Assembly (NCBI GenBank): GCA_015179125.1
Contig: WHVA01000372.1
Coordinates: 52,344-116,343, forward strand
DNA length: 64,000 bases
Direction of reading: 5' to 3'
DNA from: Gautieria morchelliformis
Lineage: Eukaryota > Basidiomycota > Agaricomycetes > Gomphales > Gomphaceae
Part shown: positions 45,901-57,795 of the stretch, piece by piece
How the letters are laid out: the number at the start of each line of letters is the position of its first letter
Numbering within the stretch: the first letter of the stretch is position 1
Notes under the pieces: model-generated
The model's database searches: none
What the model saw: the letters and a program-made list of their open reading frames with translations, nothing else
Told to the model about the DNA's origin: nothing
Translations under genes and position numbers: made by a program

Positions 45901-46624
45901 GGAGCTACGTATATACCCGACATACACTACTGACAGTATTGTTGGTCCAATCCAATTAAACAAATGACTCCTCACCAGATTCACCAAGATGAGCAACATA
46001 GACTACCTTCTCCTTAATGAATCACACACCCCTGCCGTCCCGATGATCCTTACTCGCTTTCCAAACAATCGGCCCTGTCGACTCATTTTAACTAAACAGG
46101 CACTAACCAGTTCATTAATTCTCACCAGGATTTGTGAAGCACAGGCTAACAGCATTGTGAACAGATCTACACATGCGGTCTCCGCACGTCTCCCAACACT
46201 TCACGCTGAACGACATCTGCAGTACCGTGTTTCTGCTCGCTCTACCGGCCGGCGAATCACCCTGAGTTTCAATGGTGCCACCAGCGACTTTTTGTGTTGG
46301 AGCCGGACGTAGTGAGTGACGAGGATATTGAGATGCTGATTGAGATGGAGTGGAAGAAGGTTCCGACTCGGGGGAAACTCAAGGGAAAGCAAGGTCTATT
46401 TGATTACGGTAGCGGTAAGACGGTTAGGATGGCAGCATGGGTGAGAGCACCACAGTATGGAGTATTAGATACAAAGAAGCATACCGTTGGAAACGGGACA
46501 CCAACCCATCCAGGGGCGATTGTTGGTATTGGCAAGAAATGAAAATACAACAAGAAAATTTGTCCATGCTATATTAGACGTCCGCTCCAAAAAAATTTGA
46601 GTCCGTGAGTGCCAACGTTAAACG
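42976..46624. other. Long stretch without a supported gene
   Basis: Several open frames were inspected. The best, at 46294-46542 (EDIEMLIEMEWKKVPTRGKL, 82 codons), looks protein-like but matches nothing I know and has no clear start context. Another at 45696-45959 is likewise unrecognised. Elsewhere only short frames. Confidence 0.4.
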
Positions 46625-47263
46625 TTAAACGTTGAGGTCCGCAATGCCTTCTGCACATAACCCGCAACTGATGCATTCCAGACAAGCTAAGAAAAGGTCC
46701 AATTGTCAATTCAAGGCTATCAAATGTGCACACTAAGTAACTTTAACGTACCCAATCCACCGCAACACGCGCAAAGATAACATGGGCAGCAACACCTGAT
46801 CGAAGGACGTCATATAAACAGAACTTCAGAAGGGCCCGACGTACGGATTTTCGAATGACCCTTTGCAGCACCAGAACGAGAGTGCTATGCCAGCGATGAA
46901 TACGACGAAAAGACCCACAATCACGACGATGAGGTACACTAAGAACATTTACATATTGTCACACATCTATATCGTGTCAAATGACGAGCAATATTATGAC
47001 GCACGCTTATTCTTTACGAATGAAGAATTGGTTCCATCCGTGGCACGCCTAAGTAGACCTCCCGCGCCTGAATCGAAGTCACTGATCTCGAGGAAGATAA
47101 GGGCAGCAGTGGTGAGGATAACCAATATTGCCGGTATGGCGAGGCGTCGCAAACGCGTGTAATGGCATGATGTGTGCGTGTGGCCCTGAGGATTTTCGTG
47201 ATCATCCGGACATTTCGTTGAGTTCATAATGGCCGAGGTAGGTTGCTCCTTAACAAGAGACAT
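46625..47263 (-). CDS. Small Cys-rich two-helix membrane protein, conserved in basidiomycetes
   Basis: Function unknown. Exon 1 (47263 to about 47001) ends in a hydrophobic helix RLAIPAILVILTTAALIFLE and GGLLRRATDGTNSSFVKNK. An intron with GTGCGT donor leads to a second helix, YLIVVIVGLFVVFIAGIAL, then SFWCCKGSFENP. Two more small exons give CCCPCYLCACCGGL and ACLECISCGLCAEGIADLNV, stop at 46625-46627. I recall this architecture (two helices, CCKG.FENP, CPCYLCACCGG tail) as a short conserved protein in many basidiomycetes. The Cys-rich tail is on one side of the membrane and could bind metal or be lipidated; that is inference. The start could instead be the ATG at about 47228. Confidence 0.75.
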
Positions 47264-47699
47264 GGTTCACGAGGGTATCGGGGAAAGGAGGGTATCGCAG
47301 GAAGTATGAGGACTGGAGCAGGTTTGCCTAAATATGCGTGCGGACTTTGAAATACTTGTCATTTGATCTGCTTCTTCGTGTCTTACAGTCAAAACACTGC
47401 CCATCGCAGCAACGGGGCTCGGCGCCGACCCACAAAATTTCCTGGATCGCGCAGTGGTACACAGCATTCCTGTGTGATACAGACTTGGTGTTGTCTGCAT
47501 GGGCATGGATTTCCAATAGTACTAATGCAATCTTGACTCTGGGTAAAATATGCAGCACATCCTCTGTTATAATACCGATGTTCTGACAGTTGATACACCA
47601 GACGGGTGGACATCGACTAAGTGTTGGTTGGGAAGGTCGAAAATAATAGCATACATGGACTCTGCGTCTTTCATCAAAACAGGCCAGAAGACTGTCGAT

Positions 47700-48092
47700 T
47701 GAGTCGAGCCTGCCCCCAATATTGTTGAGGTGAAGAAAGTTTGACCTCTGCGGCAGCACGCAGGATACGGCTACATTACTCTGGTGGTTTTAATCAATAC
47801 CACGATAGTCTGGAACCTAAGCCAACTGAGGCACAGCGCATTTGTGTCGCATCCTTACTATCACCTGGCGTCCTCAACGCAGCCAGATAGGCCACAGCAT
47901 CAGCACGGGAACTCAGCGCCAGCTGGTTGTGGTCCTTCGACTCTGCCTAGATAAACATTTTGGCTCCATTGTCACAGTCGATGTCGATCTCAGTCTGCTG
48001 CGCCGCGACATAGATGCCTACCACGATCCAAATCGTGCGAGACCAAGAATGCTCCCCACAGTGCCTGTTGAGCCTGTGACGGCGATCCTCAT
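47700..48092 (-). pseudogene. NAD-dependent epimerase/dehydratase relic
   Basis: Starts MRIAVTGSTGTVGSIL (dinucleotide-binding glycine motif TGxxGxxG), then in another frame VVGIYVAAQQTEIDID, then ADAVAYLAALRTPGDSKD and, after a break, ILRAAAEV. That is the order of the first half of short-chain epimerases (VVGID, HLAA.R.P, N.LRAA). Stops and shifts interrupt each step, and the catalytic YxxxK is not visible. It may extend to about 47300 in decayed form. Confidence 0.55.
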
Positions 48093-48301
48093 GCTGGATG
48101 CCAGCGGATAAGCTCGTGGAATTCAAACAAGTATAGGTAGGCTACGCCGTGCAGACTGATGCAGTTACGGTATTTCGTTACATACTAGAATTTCAATGAT
48201 ACAGATCATGTGATTATGATACGAACCGGGTCATGACGATAGTGGCATTGGCCAGTGCAGTTTCACCATATTGAGGAAACCACGCAAAGTGTGTGACGGT
48301 G

Positions 48302-50235
48302 TCAAAGTGCATTAGTGGCACAGCTGAATGCAGTTCCCACAAGATTGGCGTGATAGCTGTCAATAATGGACTGAACGGAGACCTTGAGAGAACCTCAACC
48401 GTCGACGTCAAATAGGGGGCGGACGTGAACGTACATAAATACCCGGACCAAGGATGAAAATGCCGAGGAGAATGAGGCCATAATTGATGATGGTTTCGAA
48501 TGACCGTAGCGGTGTTGCCCATTTTTTGGCACCCTGGTTCAAAGTGAGGTATGTCATGCCCTAGAAACGTCCAAAGCCAGGTCATAACACATCATATCTA
48601 ATAAGCTCGTCACTTACCCAAAAAATAAAGCCGAACCAGCAGTCTGTACAGGGAACCATGAGGACGAATCTGGAACACAGGCTATGGAATGCTGCGCACC
48701 GAAGAGCGAGCTCATGACGCTCAGCATGTCTGTGAAGAAGGGTATGACTTCGGCAATGATGAAAGCTGTAGCCCAGGTGGCTCCGATGATGCCTGCCCAG
48801 CTTGCCCACCCAATAAACGTGTTGGAGTGTCGGTGGCGCGACTTCTCGAATACCCGGAAGAAAACGAAGCGTGCCGTTACCGACTGAAAGTCACTAAGCA
48901 TAAGCAATAATGCAAGACAAACATAAAAGCAACACAGGCGTACTGAGTAGAGAGCTCCAAGGAAGATAATGGTAGGTATAGCAAATGAAAATGCTATCTT
49001 CTTGAATGTGGGCTGGAGTGAGCCGAAAGCAGGTGATGTGACGTATTGATTTCCTGGGGTGGCGGTTAGATAAAGCTAACGAGCAGGTGGGTGCTTCTAC
49101 CCGTGTAGTGGTACATGACAGCACCGCAGACTGTGAAAACTATGACCTCAGCGATGGTGACCGCCCAGAGCGCTTTCGGGAAATCCTTTGGGTTCTTCAT
49201 CTCCGCAATGAACTAGAAACCATGAGTGCACCAGACATGAAGGGTTGAAAGACGCAACAGACGGATGGTATTGTGATCTGGCCCACAAAACTGCAAGACA
49301 GTCAGTGGTGCTGCGTACAGAAACACAGTGACCTACGTGTATGTGATGTTCAGGAAAGCAGACATCCCTACGCCCACGCCTAGTGAGCAACTTACACGCG
49401 CCCACCCCTAGCACGAGACCCACCCGATACAAAAGTTGTGCCCTTGATGGGAAACATGGTCACGATCGGATCCTTACCCTCAATGAAACCAAATGGATGG
49501 TCTTGGATAGCGACGAAGATGAGGGAGAGTAGCACCGCAATACCCATTGTCACTGCACTGAATATGCCAAGAGCGCTAAGTTGTGAGAGGGTGCGAGGAA
49601 GTGAAACGAAGAAGCAGACAATGGCGGTAACAGCACTAAAAGTGATCGTGCATGTTGCACTGTTGGTCAAGGTGTTGAGTAACTTTGCACCGACAAGACA
49701 ATGGAGTCCTGGGTGTCAATATTAAAGTACCGCTTAATGATCGCATACCGTAGAATCCACCATACCTTGGATAAACGTGTTGTTGAGGACAAACATGACG
49801 GCTGTTGCATACCACGCCCAGTTGGCACCCCAAAAAAGCATCTGTCCTATGTCACAGACACTCTGGATCTGCGGGTGTTTTAGGCAGAAGCGCCAAAGGA
49901 CGAGTGATGTATATTGGACCGTGGCAGCGACTCCAATAGTCACAAGCACACCGGGAACCATACCCAGGACAGAATATGACCACGGGAAGGACATGATCGC
50001 GAGACAGATGTACTCGGAGAAGAGCAATGCTGCTGTCTAGACACGAACGATAAGATAAGAACGACGCTTGGTGTTAGACGAGAGACATGCCCACCTTCTG
50101 CCAGCTACATGTCCTGAACTGAATCTCGTTATCTTTTTCCGACTGAATCTGGTGATTGACCGATTCGACGTCAGAAATTTCATCGCTGTATAGATCGTCC
50201 TTTAAGTAAGGCTTATGAAGAGAATCCTCGAGCAT
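48302..50235 (-). CDS. Neutral amino-acid permease (AA_trans/APC family)
   Basis: Eleven-helix proton-coupled amino-acid transporter of plasma membrane or vacuole. The start is MLEDSLHKPYLKDDLYSDEI; after an intron at about 50040-50098 comes LLFSEYICLAIMSFPWSYSV, then GMVPGVLVTIGVAATVQYTS and IGQMLFWGANWAWYATAVMF. The following exons give GLHCLVGAKLLNTLTNSATC, FFVSLPRTLSQLSALGIFSA, MKNPKDFP-like text, YLTLNQGAKKWATPLRSFET and a last exon SVQSIIDSYHANLVGTAFSC, stop at 48302-48304. Joins use short introns; the middle (about 48600-49390) needs several that I place only roughly. No clear break seen. The AA_trans motif order supports the family; substrate range is unknown. Confidence 0.82.
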
Positions 50236-53164
50236 GCTGGCTAGAAAGGGAATTGAGCGTTGCGGTATAACACTCGAGTCGTGGCTTGTGGAGTCCTAAA
50301 TCACCAAAATGGTTCCTAATATACTGGATGATAACACCGGATGACGGCATCAGGCGCTTCGACAAGGGAATCTACGAAAGAACAACTCATAGAGGAGTCC
50401 ACGCTGAACCTAACAGTAAATGCTATTGGGAGGACTGCTGTATCGTAGCTCTAGTCACGAAAGAGACATTCAGTATGATCTTTTTAGACGTTGTGACCAG
50501 TGAGAAGACTGACTGCTGCAGTATGGTAAGTTGCTTTTGACAAGCTTGGACTTCCCTGCATCGGTTAAGTGAACCCGGATCCAGTAATTGCGCGACTTGA
50601 TGTGACTTCTCTCCCTATAGGCGTCATTTTTCACCAGTGATGGCGAAGCTCCACATGCCCGCGGCCTGTCAGCGGTGCGCAAGCTGAGTACACTTGCCGT
50701 TACTCTTGCTATAGAAGATAAAGTAGAGGCCGACTGTGAGCTACGTCCGCTTTTGAACACGTATCTTAGGTGACACTTTGTCCAGTGCGTCTGGTACGAA
50801 AGGAGCCCCCGAGTCTCAGACCGTGACAAGCAAGTCCTGCTAGCTGTCATCTCACGGTCGGACCTCGTAACCACCACAAAGTGGCGTGTGTCATAATCTG
50901 TCCTGTTGATTGAAAGCCATATCAACCACTAATACTCTGTACCTTGTCTGCGTTCACAACACCTAAAGTTTTAATTACGCCGCTAGCTGGATCTATATCT
51001 TCATGGATTCGCCTCAGGACCGCCTTGCTATACTGTAGCGTTTCGACCGAGCCTTCACAGAGGTCCAAGCGTGACATGTTCGAGCATTCAGGTGTCAAAA
51101 GTCTCCATTTTAGCTTAAATACCGCGACAAAGAATATACAGTCCTACGGTCCTACACGGTTCAAACCCTACCGTTACTCCATTACATCATTTATTGTAAA
51201 TGATTATTCCGAGTTCCTGTAGCTAATTTGTTAGCAGCAAGTCAAAAACTTACCTTGCTTGCCACCGTGGTAAACGTGTAAGACAGAAGCCGCTGAAAGG
51301 CGGTCCGCAGACACGCAGCTCTGGGAGGAGGATTAGGAGGGTTCCAGTTACCATTTTTACCACATCTAATGCTTTTCGCGCCTCCGACCTACTTACTCTT
51401 CAGGAGCTCGGGTGACGCGTGACAATCGCGACGCGCGCCACGACTGAACTTCTTCATTAGCAACTCGGTTCCGAAACTGGACCTACCTATGCTGACTTTG
51501 AAGGCTCTCGGCCGGCCGGATGTGAAGTGAGCTTACTTTTTGCCGACATTTCTCCGCGTATTGTGTTGTGTGGCCAAGAAGTTAACTGAGCAAGGGCAAC
51601 TGCCCCCCGTCTATTTTGATATTCCCATCGTATTGAAATTGTAAACACATGCCGGAGTGCTTTGGCTCCGAACATACTAAGTTTTTCTTATCCAACAGCA
51701 CCGGGTCAGTTCAATCCCCGGGGCTCCACCATACTGTTCCCTTCAGCTGCCGCTGCCGCGCTTCGGATCTCAATGCCGCTTGGTCGCAGTAATAATTTTG
51801 ACCATACGGTGCATAGGTTCACTGAACTGTATTCAATAGATGTTTTTCAAACCTTGCTCGCGCCGGGATGATCTGATCGTGGCCCGTGAGAAATATTGTA
51901 GGTGGGTATGGGTTGGCTGCGGCAATCACAGTCCAGGACCAAGTGCTGCATATATATCCACTCCAAAGTAAAAGTATGTCGTATTTACCTCTTGTGCCTC
52001 CAACAAGGGATGTCATTCAATTAAAACAGATGTGTCCCTCTCGTCCCTCGTTATAAATACATCACCTTGGGCGAGGTGCTTATCGGCGACTTAGATACGA
52101 GAGTGGCGCCTCAGATTGATTGATGAGGATAACTTCGATGGTACTGCTCTAATAGTTGCAAGGGTGGATGTCAAACAAGAAATTTGAGTTAAGCCATGCA
52201 CGAGACGTTACGTGTTTCCCCGCATAGTGACCAAGGACCGGATCGTACTCGATGGAGACCCCCTCTCTTGAGGCCACGGGTATATTTGCAAGTCCTGGTA
52301 GGAAGAGTGGAGATTATTCAAAGTTGGAGGCAGCTGTGGTAGGAAATTCAGCGTCGACTCCCTCACCTTTATCCACACGACTATTACAGGAACTGCCACT
52401 TTTCCTGACCTGTCTCATTTCAATATTAATACCATCGCCAAGTTGATATAAGTAAGCAGGTTTTTTACCATAGATCGTGCAAGATGAACCTTGATTTAGG
52501 GGCGATCGATACAATGGCCAGGCAGACTTGATCGTAGGAAGCTACGGAGTTACCCTGGAACTCCATCGTCTGGGGGTTGAATTACATGCTGGAATGCTAG
52601 CGGGTGGGTATGAATCGCAAGATAAGAAAACAAACCAAAGAAGAAATTAATAGAAGGAACAGAATGGGATCGTCGATACGGATCTACGGAAAAGATGGTA
52701 AGAATTGTATATAGGACACAAAGAGGAATGAAACCAAGCTAGCCCGCGGATCAGTAATTGCGAACGTGCCGCAACTTGTGACCCAACAAGCCTGGAGCAT
52801 CCCTCAAGAAATGGCCGGCGGAAGTCTCCTACCTTCAGATACCGAGTTGCGATGGCCTCGATCTGACAGAGGTATGAGGTTGGGACCTTAGGTCAGGCGA
52901 GAACAGTCGTTAGGGTTATGAAGACTGGCGCAAGAACAAGTGGACAAGGTGCGGCCCCTTGAAAATTTTCAGAGTGGAATTGACATACCAGGCATGAGTC
53001 CTTCGAGCTCTAGCCCGATATGCAGCTCCAACAGAATATTGAGGAACTGAAAGTATATTCCTAGTTGGGAGCATAGTCTAGTTTCTCAACAGCTATAAAG
53101 CATGACATACCTCTTTATTTGTTCGTCCAGGAATTCTGTCATCTTTACCACTCATTAAAGCTTC
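50236..53164. other. Long stretch without a supported gene
   Basis: An open frame at 50470-50925 on the minus strand is not family-like. A plus-strand segment near 50650-50770 (ARGLSAVRKLSTLAVTLAIE) looks coding but has stops around it. From 53100 the sequence is the P450 promoter. Confidence 0.4.
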
Positions 53165-55351
53165 ATGGATCTCTACAACAGCACTCGACCTTTTGTCGTG
53201 GTTGATCATGTAAACGACCTCACAACCGCTTTTCCGACCATACGCGGCACCGCGATATTCGTCTTAGGACTCACGATCTTGAGCGCCGCTCTGGGGTGGT
53301 CAAAGACATTTATGTCCATCATATTCGCCGTGGACAATTTCTTTGGCGGCCCTAAACACAAAGTTCAATTACCTGGTCCTACTGGATTCCCCATCGTCGG
53401 CAATTTGCATCAGGTTGGCTCACCACCAGAATTTAATGAAACCTCACCGATTTATCAATCGTGATAGATGAAAGATCATGATAACCATGTCCAGACGCTC
53501 GCCACATGGGCTAAGAAATACGGTCCGGTGTTCAGAGTTGGCCTTGGCGAGAGAGAGACGGTAAGTGCGACGAATGGTTGTGATCAAAATCCATGAATTA
53601 TCTCTGCAGGTATTTCTGAATAGTCACCAATCGCTGGTGCAAACAGTTGTAACACAGGGGCCAGCGTTCATGTCTCGGCCAACCTTTAACCTCTTCCATA
53701 GTGCCTTTGCTAGCTCTGGTATCTGGACGATAGGCAGTGAGTGAACCCCCCCCCACCCCCCTTGCATTCACTGACCTAAGGCGCCTGCTCCATACAGCCT
53801 CGCCGTATGGCGACCAATTGGTTCGTACTCGTAAAGCTATGGCAACCCAGCTCGTTCCCCGCCTTCTTTCGGAGTACGTCACCAACCGCGACTAATATCG
53901 TTTCAGATCATTACACTAACGTGAATTCAATAGTTACACATACATCATACAACCACGCATGAAGCGTTTTATCGGCGACATCTTGGAACTGAGTAAAGGC
54001 CCCGCAATCGACCCCACTGATCTACTGCACACCTATGGTTCCGGCATTATCAGCGAGCAATTGGTCGGATCTACTTTACCCGATTCACTCGTAACCCATA
54101 TAGCAGATACCGAGACAGCCATCTTCCGGCAGCGTGCCATAGGCGTCCCCGTCCAAGACTACATCCCTCTCTTGCGTCTATGGAACGAGAAGCTCTACAA
54201 AGTATCTTCCAAGTTTGGCCTATCGTGGGGAAGCAGCGAGTTGGAAAGGCTTGCCAAAGAGTACCGTAGAGCGCAAGAGATATACGTCAATGACCTGCTG
54301 ACGGGACTCCGTGAGCGGATTGAAAATGGCGACGAATCTCCTTCGGTATTTGGCAACCTCATGAGGACGGTGTCACTCAGCCACGAGGATTTGTTACTTA
54401 TCTTTAACACCGGAAGTACGTTGTTATTTACCACAGAAAAAGGAGCTCTCAGTTATCCTCTCTTCAGCCACGTCAGGAATCAACCTTGGGTTCACACTTA
54501 CCTGGCTCATTGGGTATCTAGCGAGTCACCCCGAGGTATGATATATTCCATTTGGACTAAATGCATGCGATGTAGTGATGCTTGTCTAAAAAGTTGCAAG
54601 AAAGGGGTTTTGAAGCCATCCGTGAGGTCTATGGGGGTGCAGTTCCTAATCCTCATGAGTTCGACCGTGTCGAATACATCAGGGCACTTCACACCGAGGG
54701 TTCACGTTACTACGTTCCTGTCCGTCTGGGATTTGCCCGTGAAGCTGCCTCCGATTCGACGTATAACGGCGTCACCATTCCTGCTGGCACGGTGAGTGTT
54801 TCTTGACTCAAAAATGCAATAATGGTACTGACTCTTACCGCAAAGCTTGTGATAATGAACTGTTACGCGTGCAACAGGGACCCCACTGTTTACAATTCAC
54901 CGAATGAATTCATTCCTGAACGCTGGATGAACGGCCGCACTGGAAGGACCGATGACGTCCTTAAAGCTGACAAAGTAGGAGGACACCCCCACTTGACCTA
55001 CGGCACAGGCCGGCGCGTCTGCATTGGGTTCGACAGTGAGCTTCATTAATGCTTGATCACTGCTTCTAATATCATGCCATCACTCACTATCAACCAGTGG
55101 CCAACCGCGGGATATACTCGACCCTCATACTACTTCTCCACTTTTTCAAATGGGAGCGCGCTATGCTTACAGATGAGCAAAGAAAGCGTATCATGCCGCG
55201 AATCCGCGGGAAACGCGAGTGCAGCGCCGATATGGATCCACTCACAGACGCTGCGGAAACGGCGCTTCAGGCAATTCCTTACGCGTTCGGCATGAAATTC
55301 ACGCCTCGCGACCCCGAAGCTTTGGCGGACTGGCTTGCTCAAGAGAATTAA
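53165..55351 (+). CDS. Cytochrome P450 (CYP504-like, phenylacetate hydroxylase type)
   Basis: Haem-thiolate monooxygenase anchored in the ER. The N-terminus has one membrane helix (TIRGTAIFVLGLTILSAALG) followed by the LPGPTGFPIVGNL hinge. Then KYGPVFRVGLGERE, FMSRPTFNLFH and a helix-C region YGDQLVRTRKAMATQLVPR. The I helix reads TSGINLGFTLTWLIGYLASH, lacking the usual D-T pair. ExxR is EGSR followed by YYVPVRLGFARE, the PERF motif is FIPERWMNG, and the haem loop is YGTGRRVCIG with the ligand Cys near 55020. About seven short introns, including one at 55034-55097 just after the haem loop. The stop is at 55349-55351. It looks intact. Closest remembered family is CYP504-like; substrate not determinable. 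Confidence 0.85.
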
Positions 55352-56370
55352 GGATTTCCGCAATGCGAATCCTGGGCCCGCAATAATAAACACTTTAGAC
55401 TTGAGATATATAGTGGGTCGGTGGGTTACCAAATCAGAGATATTGCAAGCTATAGTCTATACTTAGTGTTTGTGGAGAATATGACCATTGATTTCCCGTG
55501 GTTGAGCGACGTCCGGTAACATGCACGTAAGATAGCGGCAGCACTCAGGATCTGATGCTCTAACAACTAGCAGTCAGCTGCGGATCAGGCCAGACTTTCG
55601 GAAGTACCAGCCATTTGGTCGAAACATTGAGAATTTAGCTACGCTGCCTGCAAGCGAAGCCGCAGGCCGCTGCGTCCAACAGAGCGCCGCTGGGCAGACC
55701 ACAACCTTTGCACCTACCGCGGGCTGCCGTCTCCTAAGATTGGGCTTCCTGCCAGGTAGGGAAGAGGGTTGCTAGGGAAGATGGGTGTGCAGCGGTTTCG
55801 AGGCGACGAAAGCTCTCATCAGGGGGATACCGCTACCCCAACCGCTCGCCCTTCCAGTTCTGTTTAGGAGTCACTGCTTCTGAGCCTGCGCCTAGTGGGA
55901 GTGAACGGTCTGTGTGCGTGAACGCTGCCTTTAGCCACCCGCCCAGAGGCCGCTATAGCACTCGTGACCCACCAGCGGGAAGTGTACGGTTGGGTGGCGA
56001 GCTAGTCAGAAGACGGAGGCCCAAGCTCCTTAGCTCAAGCTGACTAACCATGAACGGCGGCCGGTAGCATCCGGCGACAGGTATTTTCGTGTCCATGCAG
56101 CAGACGATGTTGGACGACCCGGCCGTTCACAACTCGTCCATGGACCGCTAACACTGTAGGAAGAAAAGGGACTTCTTATTAGTGCCCCGGGCACTGGCAC
56201 TGATAAGAAGTACCTGGAGAAGCTCCATATCAGTGCTCAAAAAAATTGAACATTAGAACACTGCAAAGCAGTGTATTTTTGAACTTATCCCCAGAGTGAT
56301 AATGAACTGCAGAAAAGGGCAGTAAGTACTGCATTTCAGTGACATGAAGGCTGCCCGGTTCAGTGGCTGT
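55352..56370. other. GC-rich stretch without a gene, with a hairpin
   Basis: The block 55620-56160 is clearly richer in G+C than its flanks and shows no coding family. At about 56173-56213 lies a hairpin: ACTTCTTATTAGTGCC, nine bases, then GGCACTGATAAGAAGT, with 15 of 16 arm positions pairing by Watson-Crick and one T/G wobble. Confidence 0.5.
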
Positions 56371-56547
56371 TGGTACAATTTGGTGTAATATTAATAGAGA
56401 GTGTATGTTGGTAAAATCTTGGTAAGAATTATTAGCTTCGGCCGATTCCGGCGACGATGCGAATTATGAATTTATCGTGTGAATTTACAAGTATAACGCG
56501 TCCACTTGTGCCCACCACACGCGCTCATTGCAGGACTATGCAACATA

Positions 56548-57588
56548 ATGGACCCTATCCCTCCCTCATCATTCTATGGTCTCCCTGCTGACACTGTGAT
56601 AGATCCCATGCTTCTCAAGGACACTGCCAACCAATCGCGGCCATCTAGCACCCCCACCTCGGCTCACCCCTCCACCCCTCCCTCCAGCAATGAACCACCC
56701 CTGGTGCCAAAAGCACGCAAGATGCGTGAAGAGTTCACCACACGTGATCTTGACCACCTCTTAGCCGCCATGTTGGCTGTCAACCTGTACATGGCGCCGC
56801 ACATAAAGATTGGTGAGAAGTGGAGAGAAGTTGCAATGCTGGTGCAAGAGAAGTTGCAATGCTGGTGCAAGAGAAGGGGTTCTGCCAGAACCGGGAGGTG
56901 GACACCTTGAAGAACAAGGTGTCCTCTATGCTTACATGGGTAGAGGTATGTGTTTACCAAGTCTCACTGTCGATGCCGCTGATCTGTATAGGGGGGGAAA
57001 AAAAATTCTGCACGGTCACCACTGGGGAGAGTGCTGGAGCAAGACCCAGTCACCTTTGCAGGACTGTGTGGCAAACTGGACGCTGTTCAGCACTTGAAGA
57101 TCCAGGCCAAGGATACGCTCGAGGAACAGAAAGAGCACACTAAGGAGGTAACATTTTTTTTTTTCCTGTTTCTATGTTACACACTAATTACACGCATCAT
57201 GCAGGCACAGAACATGTCACGTACAGCCGGGGAATCAATGCGCGTGAATATGATGAAGGGTCATGGGAAGGCGAAGCGCACGCGATCATTCTGAGCTGAT
57301 GATAGCGGCAAGGAAAATCAGGTGGATGAGGACAACGAGCCTGGTGTTTCCAGCACTGAGAGCAACAAGAGGACGCAACTCACGAGCGTGAGTTGCGTCC
57401 ATGGAGTGCGTGAAACGGCAAGGGTGGCCAGGATACTTGAGCAAAGTGAGGAGCGGGAGGCGCGGAGGGAGAAGGCGATGGAAACCTTCCATGCAAGCCT
57501 TCTGGAACGACAGGACAGGGCTCTGGCCATCCAGGAAAGGACGGCCACTGCGCTCCTGGATATCCTCAGGGAGGGGTTACTTAAGTAA
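56548..57588 (+). pseudogene. Harbinger Myb/SANT-like protein
   Basis: MDPIPPSSFYGLPADTVIDP starts it; FTTRDLDHLLAAMLAVN and KIGEKWREVAMLVQEK are the trihelix Myb-like region that binds the element ends. A 23-base tandem duplication (56826-56848 and 56849-56871) throws it out of frame. Past it the original frame reads GFCQNREVDTLKNKVSSMLT. Two introns follow (from about 56949 and 57148). A TGA at 57292-57294 interrupts TRSF-stop-ADDSGKENQ, and a near-palindrome stands at 57371-57400. The C-terminus (REKAMETFHASLLERQDRAL, then a LLDIL motif) is coiled-coil like. Dead as it stands. Confidence 0.75.
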
Positions 57589-57795
57589 ACTTAGGGGTTT
57601 GCTTTTTTGGCACAGAATGAATTGCTTGTTTTTTTTTGGCACAGAATAAATTCTTTTTAATTCGTTTTTTGGCACAGAGTAAATTGTTTTAAAATTTTTT
57701 TTTTTTGTTCCACACAATTAAAGTACATCAGAACCCCCTTCTCTATGCATCAGAACGTGCCTTCTCTATGCACCAGAACATGCCTTGTCCATCCA

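Noticed and set aside
50470-50925. 151-codon minus-strand frame
   Set aside because: No motif, no start context, no intron signals; composition not like the nearby genes.
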